Source: Actinomycetes bacterium (GTDB taxonomy: Bacteria > Actinomycetota > Actinomycetes > Propionibacteriales > Nocardioidaceae). Taken from it: a stretch of 51,749 nucleotides of DNA. The notes below the pieces were generated by a model. It worked only from the letters and a program-made list of their open reading frames with translations. It was not told where the DNA came from and searched no databases. The stretch is from assembly GCA_023460975.1 (NCBI GenBank), contig JAEWOG010000017.1:1-51749 (forward strand). Reading direction: 5' to 3'. How positions within the stretch are numbered: the stretch's first letter is position 1; every line of letters begins with the position of its first letter. Below are positions 25,569 through 34,508 of this stretch, in pieces. A program made the position numbers and the translations under genes.

Positions 25569-27146
25569 TCACTCCCACTCGATGGTGCCCGGCGGCTTGG
25601 ACGTGATGTCGATCGTGACGCGGTTGATCTCGGCGACCTCGTTGGTGATGCGGGTGGAGATCTTCTCCATCACCTCGTACGGCAGGCGCGCCCAGTCCGC
25701 GGTCATGGCGTCCTCGGAGGTGACGGGACGCAGCACGACGGGGTGGCCGTACGTGCGACCGTCGCCCTGCACTCCCACGGAGCGCACGTCGGCCAGCAGG
25801 ACCACCGGCATCTGCCAGATCTCGCGATCCAGGCCCGCCTTGGTCAGTTCCTCGCGGGCGATCGCGTCGGCGGCCCGCAGGATGTCGAGGCGGTCCTTGG
25901 TGACCTCGCCGATGATGCGGATGCCCAGGCCGGGGCCCGGGAACGGCTGGCGCCACACCATGCGCTCGGGCAGGCCGAGCTGCTCGCCGACCGCCCGCAC
26001 CTCGTCCTTGAACAGCGCCCGCAGCGGCTCCACGAGCTCGAACATCATGTCCTCAGGCAGGCCGCCCACGTTGTGGTGCGACTTGATCGTCGAGGTGCCC
26101 GCGCCGCCGCCGGACTCGACGACGTCGGGGTAGAGGGTGCCCTGGACGAGGAAGGCAGTCGTCTCGCCCGGCGCCGACGAGGCAGCCTCGCCGAAGACAC
26201 GCACCTGCGCCTCCTCAAACGTACGAATGAACTCGTGCCCGATGATCTTGCGCTTCGTCTCGGGCTCCGTCACGCCCGCCAACGCGCCGAGGAACTGGGC
26301 CTCAGCGTCCACGACGTCGAGGCTGCTGAAGACCTCCTCGAAGTCGGCGCGCACCTGCTCGGTCTCACCGAGGCGCATCATGCCGTGGTCGACGTACACG
26401 CAGGTCAGGCGATCGCCGATGGCCCGCTGGACCAGCGCAGCCGCGACCGCAGAGTCCACGCCGCCCGACAGGGCGCAGATCGCGCGGCCCTCGCCGACCT
26501 GGGCGCGGATGAGTTCGACCTGCTCCTCGACGACGTTGAGCATCGTCCACGTCTGGCGGCACCCGGCGATGTCGTGCAGGAAGTGCTCGAGCACCTGCTG
26601 GCCGTGCTCCGAGTGCAGCACCTCGGGGTGCCACTGCACCCCCGCGAAGCGGCGCTCGACCGACTCGAAGGCAGCCACCGGGGTGTCGGCCGTGGACGCC
26701 AGCACGGTGAACCCCTCGGGGGCACGGGCCACCGAGTCGCCGTGAGACATCCACACGTTGTGGGTCTGCGGCATCCCGGCCAGCAGGGTCCCCGGCTCAC
26801 TCACCGTGACCGGGGTGCGGCCGTACTCGCGGGCACCGGTCTGCGCGACCTCGCCGCCCAGTCCACTGGCCATGAGCTGGAAGCCGTAGCACATGCCGAA
26901 CACCGGCACGGAGCCGTCGAAGACGGCCGGGTCGATCGACGGCGCGCCCGCTTCGTACACGCTCGAGGGACCACCGGACAGGATGATCGCCTTCGGCTCG
27001 CGCGCCAGCATGTCGGCCACGGGCATCGTGTGCGGGACGATCTCCGAATACACCCTTGCCTCGCGCACGCGGCGGGCGATCAGCTGGGCGTACTGGGCGC
27101 CGAAGTCGACGACGAGGACCAGGTCGTGCTCGGGAGTCTGCGTCAC
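25569..27146 (-). CDS. guaA: GMP synthase (glutamine-hydrolysing)
   Basis: Converts XMP to GMP with ATP and glutamine. Of the 525 residues, 1-200 are the glutamine amidotransferase with the catalytic triad Cys86 (GMCYGFQ), His173 and Glu175 (WHPEV). Residues 205-400 are the ATP pyrophosphatase with SGGVDS at 227-232, and the remainder is the dimerisation domain ending RVTIDITSKPPGTIEWE. Length is standard. The start is the GTG at 27146 because a TAGACT box lies 7 bases upstream (leaderless). The ChoD-like gene is immediately upstream, as in the mycobacterial guaB2-guaB3-choD-guaA stretch. guaB and guaB3 are also in this window. Confidence 0.98.
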   Translation of the reverse strand: MTQTPEHDLVLVVDFGAQYAQLIARRVREARVYSEIVPHTMPVADMLAREPKAIILSGGPSSVYEAGAPSIDPAVFDGSVPVFGMCYGFQLMASGLGGEVAQTGAREYGRTPVTVSEPGTLLAGMPQTHNVWMSHGDSVARAPEGFTVLASTADTPVAAFESVERRFAGVQWHPEVLHSEHGQQVLEHFLHDIAGCRQTWTMLNVVEEQVELIRAQVGEGRAICALSGGVDSAVAAALVQRAIGDRLTCVYVDHGMMRLGETEQVRADFEEVFSSLDVVDAEAQFLGALAGVTEPETKRKIIGHEFIRTFEEAQVRVFGEAASSAPGETTAFLVQGTLYPDVVESGGGAGTSTIKSHHNVGGLPEDMMFELVEPLRALFKDEVRAVGEQLGLPERMVWRQPFPGPGLGIRIIGEVTKDRLDILRAADAIAREELTKAGLDREIWQMPVVLLADVRSVGVQGDGRTYGHPVVLRPVTSEDAMTADWARLPYEVMEKISTRITNEVAEINRVTIDITSKPPGTIEWE

Positions 27147-27153
27147 GCGCGTG

Positions 27154-27159
27154 AGTCTA
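27154..27159 (-). promoter_or_regulatory. Leaderless -10 box for guaA
   Basis: TAGACT on the minus strand, 7 bases before the GTG start, in the short gap after the ChoD-like gene. guaA can thus be transcribed independently. Confidence 0.6.
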
Positions 27160-27167
27160 TCGGCGCC

Positions 27168-28889
27168 TCAGCTGATCCCCACGATGGGCAGCCGCAGGGC
27201 GGCCGGCGCATGCGGCGGAACCGCCGGGCTGCGCGGTGCCACGGCGGCGACCTGGGCGTACTGGTCCCCCATCTGCGGCCGCGGGTCAGCCTCACCCTTG
27301 TTGGGCCACATCGACATGGCGCGCTCGGCCTGCGCGGTGATCGTCAGCGACGGGTTCACGCCGAGGTTGGCCGAGATCGTGGAGCCGTCGACGATGTGGA
27401 GGCCGTCGTAGCCGTGCACGCGGTGGTACGGGTCCACCACGCCGGTCTCGGGCTCCTCGCCGATCGTGCAGCCGCCGATGAAGTGCGCGGTCAGCGGCCG
27501 GTTGAACGGCTCACCGATGTTGCCGCCGGGCGTCCCCTTGAGCACGGCGGCCATCTTGCGGGCGGCGGCGTACGCGATCGGGATGTAGGTCGGGTTCGGC
27601 TCGCCGTGTCCCTGGGTCGACGTCATCCGCCAGCCCAGCGGCGTCTTGACGCTATGGGTGGTGATCGAGTTGTCGAGGGTCTGCATCACCAGGGCGATGA
27701 CGGTCCGCTCCGACCAGTGCTTCATGTCGTAGAGGTCGAACACCTCGGTGCGCTGCTTCCACAGCTCCCGCAGCCACGTGCGCCAGCGCGGCTCGTGATC
27801 GAACTCGTCGGCCAGCACGGTCTGCATCATCGACATCGCATTCGAGCCGTGGCCGTAGCGCACCGGCTCGATGTGGGTGTCCGCATCGGGATGGAACGAC
27901 GAGGTGATCGCCACGCCCTCGCTGTAGTCCGTCGTCGTGTCGGGTGCCAACGCCCCCAGGATCGCCTCGGAGTTGGTCCTCGTCAGCACCCCCAGGCGGT
28001 CGGACAGGTGCGGCAGGTCGCCGGTGCCCTTGAGCTGGTGGAGCAGCTTCTGCGTACCCAGGGCAGCGGCGGCGAAGACGACGTGGTCGGCCGTGAACGT
28101 CTTGACCGCGGACTTCGCCGACAGCTTGGCCTTCGTCCAACGGGCGGTGACCTCGTACCCTCCGCCCGGTCGGGGCCGCACCCGCGTCACCGTGGTCAGC
28201 GGGTGCACGACGGCGCCGTTCTTCTCGGCGAGGTGCAGGTAGTTCTTGACGAGCGTGTTCTTGGCGTTGTGGCGACACCCGGTCATGCACTCACCGCAGT
28301 TGGTGCACGCGTTGCGCTCGGGCCCCTCCCCACCGAAGTACGGGTCCGCGACCCGCTCGCCGCCTTCGCCCAGCCCGGCGTCGGGGCCGAGACCGAAGAA
28401 GACCCCGACGGGTGCGTGGTGGAAGGTCTCCCCCACGCCCATCTCCTCGGCCACCTGCTTCATGACGGCATCCGAGGGCGTGTGGCGCGGGTTGGTGACG
28501 ACGCCCAGCATCCGCTTGGCCTGGTCGTAGTAGGGGGCCAGCTCGGCCTTCCAGTCCGTGATGTGGGCCCACGAGGGGTCGCGGTAGAAGGCGTCCAGCG
28601 GCTCGTACAGCGTGTTGGCGTAGACCAGCGACCCGCCACCCACTCCCGCCCCGGCGAGGATCAGGCAGTCCTTGAGGACGTCGATGCGCTGGATGCCGTA
28701 CATCCCCAGCGCGGGCGCCCACACGTACTTCTTGAGGTCGAAGGAGTTCTTCGGCAGGTCGCTGTCGGCGAAGCGGGGACCGGCTTCGAGGACCCCGACC
28801 GAGTAGCCCTTCTCCGTCAGCCGCAGGGCCGTGACCGACCCACCGAACCCCGATCCGACGACCAGGACGTCGTAGTGCGTGGTGGCCAC
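27168..28889 (-). CDS. choD: GMC oxidoreductase, ChoD (cholesterol oxidase)-like
   Basis: An FAD-dependent GMC-type oxidoreductase of 573 residues. The dinucleotide motif VVGSGFGGS sits near residues 9-17, GAGVGGGSLVYANTL is the second flavin loop, and the C-terminal HFIGGCTIGEE and DGSTISANLGVNPSLTI segments carry the active-site region. A cysteine cluster, CTNCGECMTGC, lies at about 200-210 and is characteristic of the ChoD subgroup. The M. tuberculosis member (Rv3409c) sits between guaB3 and guaA; here too it lies beside guaA. Substrate in this organism is not proven; a sterol or other bulky alcohol is likely. It follows the aldehyde dehydrogenase gene by 4 bases, so both are in one operon. 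Confidence 0.88.
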   Translation of the reverse strand: MATTHYDVLVVGSGFGGSVTALRLTEKGYSVGVLEAGPRFADSDLPKNSFDLKKYVWAPALGMYGIQRIDVLKDCLILAGAGVGGGSLVYANTLYEPLDAFYRDPSWAHITDWKAELAPYYDQAKRMLGVVTNPRHTPSDAVMKQVAEEMGVGETFHHAPVGVFFGLGPDAGLGEGGERVADPYFGGEGPERNACTNCGECMTGCRHNAKNTLVKNYLHLAEKNGAVVHPLTTVTRVRPRPGGGYEVTARWTKAKLSAKSAVKTFTADHVVFAAAALGTQKLLHQLKGTGDLPHLSDRLGVLTRTNSEAILGALAPDTTTDYSEGVAITSSFHPDADTHIEPVRYGHGSNAMSMMQTVLADEFDHEPRWRTWLRELWKQRTEVFDLYDMKHWSERTVIALVMQTLDNSITTHSVKTPLGWRMTSTQGHGEPNPTYIPIAYAAARKMAAVLKGTPGGNIGEPFNRPLTAHFIGGCTIGEEPETGVVDPYHRVHGYDGLHIVDGSTISANLGVNPSLTITAQAERAMSMWPNKGEADPRPQMGDQYAQVAAVAPRSPAVPPHAPAALRLPIVGIS

Positions 28890-28893
28890 TGGC

Positions 28894-30516
28894 TCAGACC
28901 CGCCCCACCTTGTTGAGGACGCGCAGGGCAGTGGTCATCACCTTCGCGTACGTCTCCTCGCTCATCCCGAAGCTGGGCGCGATCGGGAGCACCCGCTGGG
29001 TGGCCACCGACTGAGTCTCGGTGTAGCGCAGCACGCCCTCGGCGCCCTGACGACGCCCCAACCCGGACTCGCGCATCCCGCCCATCGGCGCGGTGAGCGA
29101 GCCGAAGGCGGCGCCGTACGGCTCGTTGACGTTGACCGTCCCGGCGACCAGCCGCTTGGCGACCTCACGCCCCCGGTTGCCGTCGCGGGTCCACACCGAC
29201 GCGTTGAGGCCGTACGTGCCCTGGTTGGCGCGCGCGATGGCCTCCTCCTCGTGGTGGAAGCGGTAGATCGACACCACCGGGCCGAAGGTCTCGGCCGCGA
29301 AGAGGTCCATGTCCGCGGTGACGCCCTCCAGGATCGTGGGCTCGAACACGTACGGCCCCAGGTCGGGCCGCGCCTTGCCGCCGGCCAGGACGCGGGCGCC
29401 CTTGGCGATGGCGTCGTCCACGTGCGCCTGGACGCGGTCGAGGTGGTCGGCGCTGATGAGCGAGCCGACGTCGAGGGTCCACTCCTGGCTCGCCCCCAGG
29501 CTGAGCGCCTGGGTGCGAGCGACGAACTGGTCGACGAAGCGGTCGTAGACCTGGTCAGCGACGTAGAGCCGCTCGATCGAGATGCACAGCTGGCCGGCGT
29601 TGGAGAACGCGCCCCGGGCTGCGCCGTCCGCGGCGGCGTCCACGTTGGTGTCGCGCAGCACGAGCATGGGGTTCTTGCCGCCCAGCTCGAGGGAACAGCC
29701 GATGAGTCGCTCGGCGCACTGCTTCGCGATGAGGCGACCCGTCGCCGTGGAGCCGGTGAAGCAGACGTAGTCGGCCTGCGCCACCACGGCCCCGCCGACC
29801 TCGGCGGGCGGACCGGACACGACGTTCCACAGGCCCTCGGGGAAGCCCGCCTGCTCCAGCAGCTCGGCGGCCAGCAGCGCCGTCAGCGTGGTCTGGCCGT
29901 CAGGCTTGGCGACCACGCCGTTGCCCGCCAGCAGCGCCGGAATGCCGTCGCAGACCGCCAGCGTGAGGGGGTAGTTCCACGGCGAGATGATGCCGACCAC
30001 GCCCTTGGGCAGCCGGTGGACCTCCGTACGGGTCAGCACGGGGAACACGCCCGGGACCCGGCGGCTCGCGAGGTACTGGTGGGCGGTGCGCCCGTAGTGC
30101 CGGGCCGTCATCGCAAGGTGGGCGACCTCGAGGAAGGCGTCCTTGCGGGCCTTGCCCGTCTCCCAGACCACGAGGTCGATGAGCTCGGCCTGGCGATCCA
30201 GCAGCAGATCGTGCAGGCGCAGCAGCGCGGCGCTGCGCACCTCGAGCGGCGTCGCGGCCCACGCCACCTGCGCGGTCCGGGCGCGGGCGTAGGCCTCCGA
30301 CACGTCCGCGGCCGTCGACTGGGGCAGGTTGCCGAGCGGCTGTCCGCCGACCGGCGAGGTCACCAGCCGCGCGCTGGGGCCGGTGGCGATGAGGCGACGC
30401 GTCAGGCCCGCCACGTAGTCGCGGTCGAGCGCGTAGTGCGCGCTCGGGTCGTGCTCGGGGTCCCGGGGCCCGTCGGTGGTGTGGGACCGGGGGCCGTCGG
30501 GGTTCTGCTCGCTCAT
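28894..30516 (-). CDS. gabD2: Aldehyde dehydrogenase, succinate-semialdehyde dehydrogenase type
   Basis: A 540-residue NAD(P)-dependent aldehyde dehydrogenase, closest in layout to mycobacterial GabD2. It has the cofactor loop ISPWNYPLTL, catalytic Glu277 (LELGGKN), nucleophile Cys311 (GQLCIS) and FGPVVSIYRF. Its N-terminal tail of about 40 residues is acidic and low complexity. The start ATG 30516 lies 6 bases after a TACCCT box; the longer frame upstream is therefore not used. In operon with the ChoD-like oxidase, it could oxidise the aldehyde produced by such an alcohol oxidase, or act in GABA/succinate-semialdehyde metabolism. The specific substrate is inference. Confidence 0.85.
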   Translation of the reverse strand: MSEQNPDGPRSHTTDGPRDPEHDPSAHYALDRDYVAGLTRRLIATGPSARLVTSPVGGQPLGNLPQSTAADVSEAYARARTAQVAWAATPLEVRSAALLRLHDLLLDRQAELIDLVVWETGKARKDAFLEVAHLAMTARHYGRTAHQYLASRRVPGVFPVLTRTEVHRLPKGVVGIISPWNYPLTLAVCDGIPALLAGNGVVAKPDGQTTLTALLAAELLEQAGFPEGLWNVVSGPPAEVGGAVVAQADYVCFTGSTATGRLIAKQCAERLIGCSLELGGKNPMLVLRDTNVDAAADGAARGAFSNAGQLCISIERLYVADQVYDRFVDQFVARTQALSLGASQEWTLDVGSLISADHLDRVQAHVDDAIAKGARVLAGGKARPDLGPYVFEPTILEGVTADMDLFAAETFGPVVSIYRFHHEEEAIARANQGTYGLNASVWTRDGNRGREVAKRLVAGTVNVNEPYGAAFGSLTAPMGGMRESGLGRRQGAEGVLRYTETQSVATQRVLPIAPSFGMSEETYAKVMTTALRVLNKVGRV

Positions 30517-30522
30517 GTGCTC

Positions 30523-30528
30523 AGGGTA
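30523..30528 (-). promoter_or_regulatory. Leaderless -10 box for the ALDH-choD operon
   Basis: TACCCT on the minus strand ends 6 bases before the ATG at 30516. Confidence 0.5.
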
Positions 30529-30575
30529 TGTGACCGTCACCACGACGCCTACCCCCCAGTAACGAACGCTCTCGC

Positions 30576-30581
30576 TAGGGT
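30576..30581 (+). promoter_or_regulatory. Leaderless -10 box for the membrane protein gene at 30588
   Basis: TAGGGT followed by 6 bases and GTG at 30588. It faces away from the ALDH promoter in a gap of about 70 bases. Confidence 0.6.
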
Positions 30582-30587
30582 GGCGCC

Positions 30588-31148
30588 GTGCCGCACACCC
30601 CCTCGCCCACCCCGTCCGGTCCCGACTCGTCCGGCTATGACGCCTTCGCCATGCAGGCCAGGATCATGGCCTTCGCCTGGATGGGTGCGCTCGTCATGAT
30701 CGGGGTGATCTCGTGGTTCGTCCTCGGGACCGCCCTCGAGCCGCTCAACCTGTCGCTGCTGTGGGCCGGGGCCGTGCTGGTCGCGGGGCTGGGGATGCAC
30801 CGCGTGGTGCTCCAGGTCGGCTACGCCGTCGCCCCCCTGCCGCTGTCGGCGAGCGAGGCCGACAACGTCGCCGCCGCCCGCAAGGTGTGGACCTCTCGCC
30901 TGATCATGCGGTTCGCGCTGTGCGAGTCGATCGCCCTGCTCGCGCTGGCCGGAGGCTTCCTCGTCGAGCGCGGCGGCCTGGCCCTCGCGCTGCTGGGCAT
31001 CGTGGTGTCCCTCGCGCTGATGGGGCTGCACGCATGGCCCAGCGCCACCGTGGTCGGGCGGATCGCCGACGGCCTCGAGGCGGGCGGGGCCCGCTCGGGA
31101 CTGCGCCAGAGTTTCGGCCACGAGGTGGGTCCCGTACGGGAGCTGTGA
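30588..31148 (+). CDS. Membrane protein, first of a tandem paralogous pair
   Basis: A 186-residue protein with a short Pro/Ser-rich cytoplasmic tail and four predicted helices (about 29-48, 55-75, 104-124 and 127-147). The C-terminus GRIADGLEAGGARSGLRQSFG closely matches the end of the next gene's product, so the two arose by duplication. The GTG start at 30588 is supported by a TAGGGT box 6 bases upstream. No enzymatic motif is seen. The conserved polar C-terminal motif suggests a binding or regulatory role on the cytoplasmic side. Confidence 0.75.
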   Translation: MPHTPSPTPSGPDSSGYDAFAMQARIMAFAWMGALVMIGVISWFVLGTALEPLNLSLLWAGAVLVAGLGMHRVVLQVGYAVAPLPLSASEADNVAAARKVWTSRLIMRFALCESIALLALAGGFLVERGGLALALLGIVVSLALMGLHAWPSATVVGRIADGLEAGGARSGLRQSFGHEVGPVREL

Positions 31149-31241
31149 ACCGACGCCGTCACAAAGGTGTGGGATCCGGCTCACCGGGCATCACTCACAC
31201 GCGTCGGCCGCGGGCCGACGCCCACCACCCAAGGAGTCGCC

Positions 31242-31790
31242 GTGTCCAACCCGTACCCGCCCCCGGGCCACTACCCGCCGCCACACCCCGCGCCGAGCGG
31301 ATCCACCGGCGTCGCGGTCACCGCCTGGATCCTGCCGCTGGCCTTCCTGGGCGGGCCCCTCATCGTCGCGCTGGCGATGTGGTTCGTCCTCGGCAGCACC
31401 GAGGAGGCGATGGCGCCCACCCCCGCACTCCTCGTCCCGTTGGTGGCCGCCGGAGGCGCGTACGCCATGGCGGAGGCGATCGGCTACCGCGCGCGACCCC
31501 TCCCGCTGGGGATGCCCCCCGCGCAGGCGACCCGGACCGCAGGAGCGACGTGGCTGAGCAGGATGATCATCCGCCTCGTGCTCGCAGACGTCGTCCTGTT
31601 CGTCTCCTTGGCCGCCGCATTCATCGTCACGACGGGCGCCTTCCTGATCACTCTGACCGGCGCCCTGCTGACCGTCGTACTCGTGGCCCTGCTCTGCCTG
31701 CCCCGACGCCGCTCCGTCGACCGGGTGGCCACCGCCCTGGAGGCGGGCGGGACCCCGAGCGGACTGCGACAGGCATTCGGGTACGCCTGA
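31242..31790 (+). CDS. Membrane protein, second of a tandem paralogous pair
   Basis: A 182-residue protein with a Pro/Tyr-rich N-terminus (SNPYPPPGHYPPPHPAPSG), four helices and the C-terminal motif DRVATALEAGGTPSGLRQAFG shared with the upstream gene. The start is the GTG at 31242, with AAGGAG 5 bases upstream; a longer open frame begins at 31167 without a ribosome binding site. The 93-base gap after its paralogue holds no clear promoter, so both are probably on one mRNA, which ends at the hairpin at 31840-31871. Function unknown. Confidence 0.75.
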   Translation: MSNPYPPPGHYPPPHPAPSGSTGVAVTAWILPLAFLGGPLIVALAMWFVLGSTEEAMAPTPALLVPLVAAGGAYAMAEAIGYRARPLPLGMPPAQATRTAGATWLSRMIIRLVLADVVLFVSLAAAFIVTTGAFLITLTGALLTVVLVALLCLPRRRSVDRVATALEAGGTPSGLRQAFGYA

Positions 31791-31839
31791 GCCTGCGGCA
31801 CAGGACCCTCCCCCACACACGACCCGCCCCAGACACGAC

Positions 31840-31871
31840 GCTGCCCCCTCGATCGACACCGAGGGGGCAGC
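31840..31871. terminator. Bidirectional terminator hairpin
   Basis: A perfect 12-bp stem, GCTGCCCCCTCG with CGAGGGGGCAGC, with an 8-base loop. It lies between convergent genes ending at 31790 and 31888. Confidence 0.85.
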
Positions 31872-31887
31872 GGGGAACTCGTGGCGC

Positions 31888-33333
31888 TCAGACCTCCAGG
31901 TAGACCGACTTCGACTCGGTGTACTGGGCCAGGCCCTCGGGGCCGAACTCGCGACCGATGCCGGAGGCCTTGAAGCCGCCGAACGGTGCCGCGAAGTCCA
32001 TCGTGTACGTGTTCACGCCGTACGTGCCCGCGCGCACCTGGCGGGCGACGTCGAGGCCGGCCTGCTGGTCGGTGGTCCACACGGTGCCAGCCAGCCCGTA
32101 GTCGGAGTCGTTGGCGATGCGCACGGCGTCGGCCACGTCGTCGTACGCGATCACGCTCAGCACGGGCCCGAAGATCTCCTCGCGGGCGATGCGCATCGTG
32201 TTGTCCACACCGGCGAAGACGGTGGGCTGGACGTACCAACCGCGGTCGAGGCCCTCGGGACGGCCGTCACCACCGATGACGGCGCGGGCACCCTCGGCCT
32301 GGCCGATGCGGATGTACTCCTGGACGCGCTCCTGCTGACGCTGGGCGACCATTGGGCCGATTTCGGTGGCCGGGTCGGTCGGGTCGCCCACGACCATGCC
32401 CGCCACGCCCGCGGCCAGCGCCTCCACGACGTTGTCGTAGTTCTTGCGGCTCGCCAGGATGCGGGTCTGCGCCACGCACGCCTGGCCGGAGTTCATCAGA
32501 CCCGTGAACTTCAACCCCTCCACCGTGTGGGTCAGGTCCGCGTCGTCCAGGATGATCGCGGCGGACTTGCCGCCCAGCTCGAGGCTGACGCGCTTGAGCT
32601 GCTCGCCGCAGATCGCGCCGATCTTGCGGCCCGCCGCGGTCGACCCGGTGAAGGCGACCTTGTCGATGCCGGGGTGGCGCACCAGGTGCTCGCCGACCTC
32701 GCGGCCCGCGGCCACGATGCTCACGACGCCCTCCGGCACACCGGCCTCGGTGAGCAGCTCGGCGAGCAGGTAGCCGTCCAGCGGCGTCTCCGGGGCCGGC
32801 TTGACGACCACGGTGCAGCCCGCGAGCAGGGCGGGGACGAGCTTGGAGATGATCGTGAACTGGGGCACGTTCCACGGCGGGATCGCGGCCACGACGCCGA
32901 CGGGCTCCTTGCGGACCATCACGGGGGCACCCAGGGCGCCGTCGCGCATGGCCTCCCACTCGAAGTTGCGGGCGACGGTGAGGAACGCCTCGATCTGCAT
33001 CCACGGAGCCGGCGACTGGGCCAGGTTCGCGAACGAGGTCGGAGCACCCATCGAGACAGTGATGAGGTCCGCCATCTCGGCCAGCTTGGCGGCGTACAGG
33101 CCCGAGAAGGTCTCGATGACCGCGATCCGCTCGGCCGGCGTCATCCGCGGCCACGGGCCGTGGTCGAACGCGTGCCGGGCAGCGGCCACCGCGGCGTCGA
33201 TGTCGGCGACCGAACCCTCGGGAACGACGGCGACGACCTCCTCCGAGTGGGGCGAGACGACCTCGAGCACGTCGCTCGTGGCGGGGGCCACGAACTCGCC
33301 GCCGATGAAGAGTTCCTTGCGATCCAGGGACAT
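31888..33333 (-). CDS. NAD(P)-dependent aldehyde dehydrogenase
   Basis: A 481-residue aldehyde dehydrogenase distinct from the one at 28.9 kb. It has AAIPPWNVPQFTIISKLVPALLAGC at the cofactor site, Glu252 (LELGGKS), Cys286 (GQACVAQTR) and EEIFGPVLSVIAY. It is the last gene of an operon with a phosphotransferase-like protein and an unknown enzyme; 47 bases separate it from the latter. Start ATG 33333 has GGAG about 9 bases upstream. Aldehyde dehydrogenases of this subgroup often follow alcohol or steroid catabolic genes in actinobacteria. The open frame upstream of the start is a shadow of the previous gene. Confidence 0.92.
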   Translation of the reverse strand: MSLDRKELFIGGEFVAPATSDVLEVVSPHSEEVVAVVPEGSVADIDAAVAAARHAFDHGPWPRMTPAERIAVIETFSGLYAAKLAEMADLITVSMGAPTSFANLAQSPAPWMQIEAFLTVARNFEWEAMRDGALGAPVMVRKEPVGVVAAIPPWNVPQFTIISKLVPALLAGCTVVVKPAPETPLDGYLLAELLTEAGVPEGVVSIVAAGREVGEHLVRHPGIDKVAFTGSTAAGRKIGAICGEQLKRVSLELGGKSAAIILDDADLTHTVEGLKFTGLMNSGQACVAQTRILASRKNYDNVVEALAAGVAGMVVGDPTDPATEIGPMVAQRQQERVQEYIRIGQAEGARAVIGGDGRPEGLDRGWYVQPTVFAGVDNTMRIAREEIFGPVLSVIAYDDVADAVRIANDSDYGLAGTVWTTDQQAGLDVARQVRAGTYGVNTYTMDFAAPFGGFKASGIGREFGPEGLAQYTESKSVYLEV

Positions 33334-33380
33334 GCGTTCTTGCTCCGTTTCTTTCAGGACATCTGGGTGCGCCGCGGTTT

Positions 33381-34508
33381 TCAGGGCGCGAGGGTGAACC
33401 AGTCGGTGAACCCGGTGGGGTCGTGCCGCCCGAGGGCGCCGTGCTCGAAGAGGCCCCACCCGGTGCGCTCGGGCTGGCCGGGTTCGTTCAGGGTGGCGCG
33501 CCCGACGTGGTCGACGACCCCGAACATGAACCGGCCCATGACCTCGGGCGAGGCCATGTCGTAGGTCAGGCGCTCGGCGAACGCGGGACCCCGCCACACA
33601 CCGTGCGTCCAGTCCGGGTCGCCGCCGTAGCCACAGCCCACGTGCAGCGGCGCGGCGAGCAGGGAGTCGACCTCGAGGGTGAGCGGGGCGCCCTGCGGTG
33701 TCGTGCACGTGATCGTCGCACCCGTGGGCGTACGGGTCCCCGAGGCGTAGTGCACCTCGACGCGGGGCCAGCCGAGCTGCTCGCGGCGACCGTCGTGCCA
33801 CACCCGGGTGCAGTCGTTGAGCGTGCGATGCCCGTCGGGCTCCTCCTGGATGATGAGGACCACCGCGAAGTCGTCGAAGCGCAGCGGGACGTAGAGCCAC
33901 CACATGCCGTCGAACTCCGGCACCAGCGGAGCCCCCGCCGGCGGCGCCTCGCCCGAGGGCCGGATGCCCCAGGACCGGTCGCGCGTACCCACCCAGGTGG
34001 CGGGATCGACGACGACCTCGGTGCCGTCGACGACCAGCGTGCCCTCCCACGTGCCGACCTGCGCGAACCGCTGCGCATCAAGGGTGACCCGCGAACCCGC
34101 GCGCATCACGTGCGGCAGCTCCTGCACCACGGGGTGCGACCCGCGCCACGTCAGGTCGGCGCCGATCCCCTCGGTCTCGGCGAGCCGCACGCGCAGGGTC
34201 GACAAAGGCTCCACCACGTCGATCGCGTACGGACCCACGCCCTGGTGCAGGCGGTCGTCGTCGATGAGGTCGGACAGGTGCACGACCGTGGTCTCGTCGC
34301 GGCCTCCCGCGCTGCGGCGGACGGCGAGGAAGGCGTCCTTCACCCCGAGGTTGGGGTAGTAGCCGAGCCCGCTGATGACCATCATCTCGCCGGTGCGGTC
34401 GTGGGCCATCAGGTAGCACCGGTCGTACACGTTGCGGTCGCTCGAGACCGCCCAGGTCGCCGGCAGCGGCGCCTGGTGGATCGGGTACTCGTCCATCTGG
34501 CCGACCAT
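33381..34508 (-). CDS. Conserved protein resembling DUF7065-type proteins, function unknown
   Basis: A 375-residue soluble protein without signal peptide or membrane helix. It is beta-rich with many Trp and Gly residues (YVPLRFDDFAVVLIIQEEPDGHRTLNDCTRVW, MWWLYVPL, GWGLFEHGALG). I recall such proteins beside FadE36-type phosphotransferases in actinobacterial catabolic operons, where they carry DUF7064/7065 labels. The layout looks like a two-lobed lipocalin-like or CrtC-like fold, but that is a guess. The ATG overlaps the phosphotransferase stop (ATGA), so the two proteins are translationally coupled and probably work together. Confidence 0.75.
   Translation of the reverse strand: MVGQMDEYPIHQAPLPATWAVSSDRNVYDRCYLMAHDRTGEMMVISGLGYYPNLGVKDAFLAVRRSAGGRDETTVVHLSDLIDDDRLHQGVGPYAIDVVEPLSTLRVRLAETEGIGADLTWRGSHPVVQELPHVMRAGSRVTLDAQRFAQVGTWEGTLVVDGTEVVVDPATWVGTRDRSWGIRPSGEAPPAGAPLVPEFDGMWWLYVPLRFDDFAVVLIIQEEPDGHRTLNDCTRVWHDGRREQLGWPRVEVHYASGTRTPTGATITCTTPQGAPLTLEVDSLLAAPLHVGCGYGGDPDWTHGVWRGPAFAERLTYDMASPEVMGRFMFGVVDHVGRATLNEPGQPERTGWGLFEHGALGRHDPTGFTDWFTLAP

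Noticed and set aside
25518..28916. A 1132-residue open frame on the plus strand
   Set aside because: It is antisense to guaA and choD. Its composition (Arg, His, Val, Asp-rich, no domains) is typical of the complementary frame of GC-rich genes.
33334..34050. N-terminal extension of the aldehyde dehydrogenase at 31888-33333
   Set aside because: The upstream part overlaps the preceding gene in another frame. The ATG at 33333 has a ribosome binding site and begins the ALDH fold.
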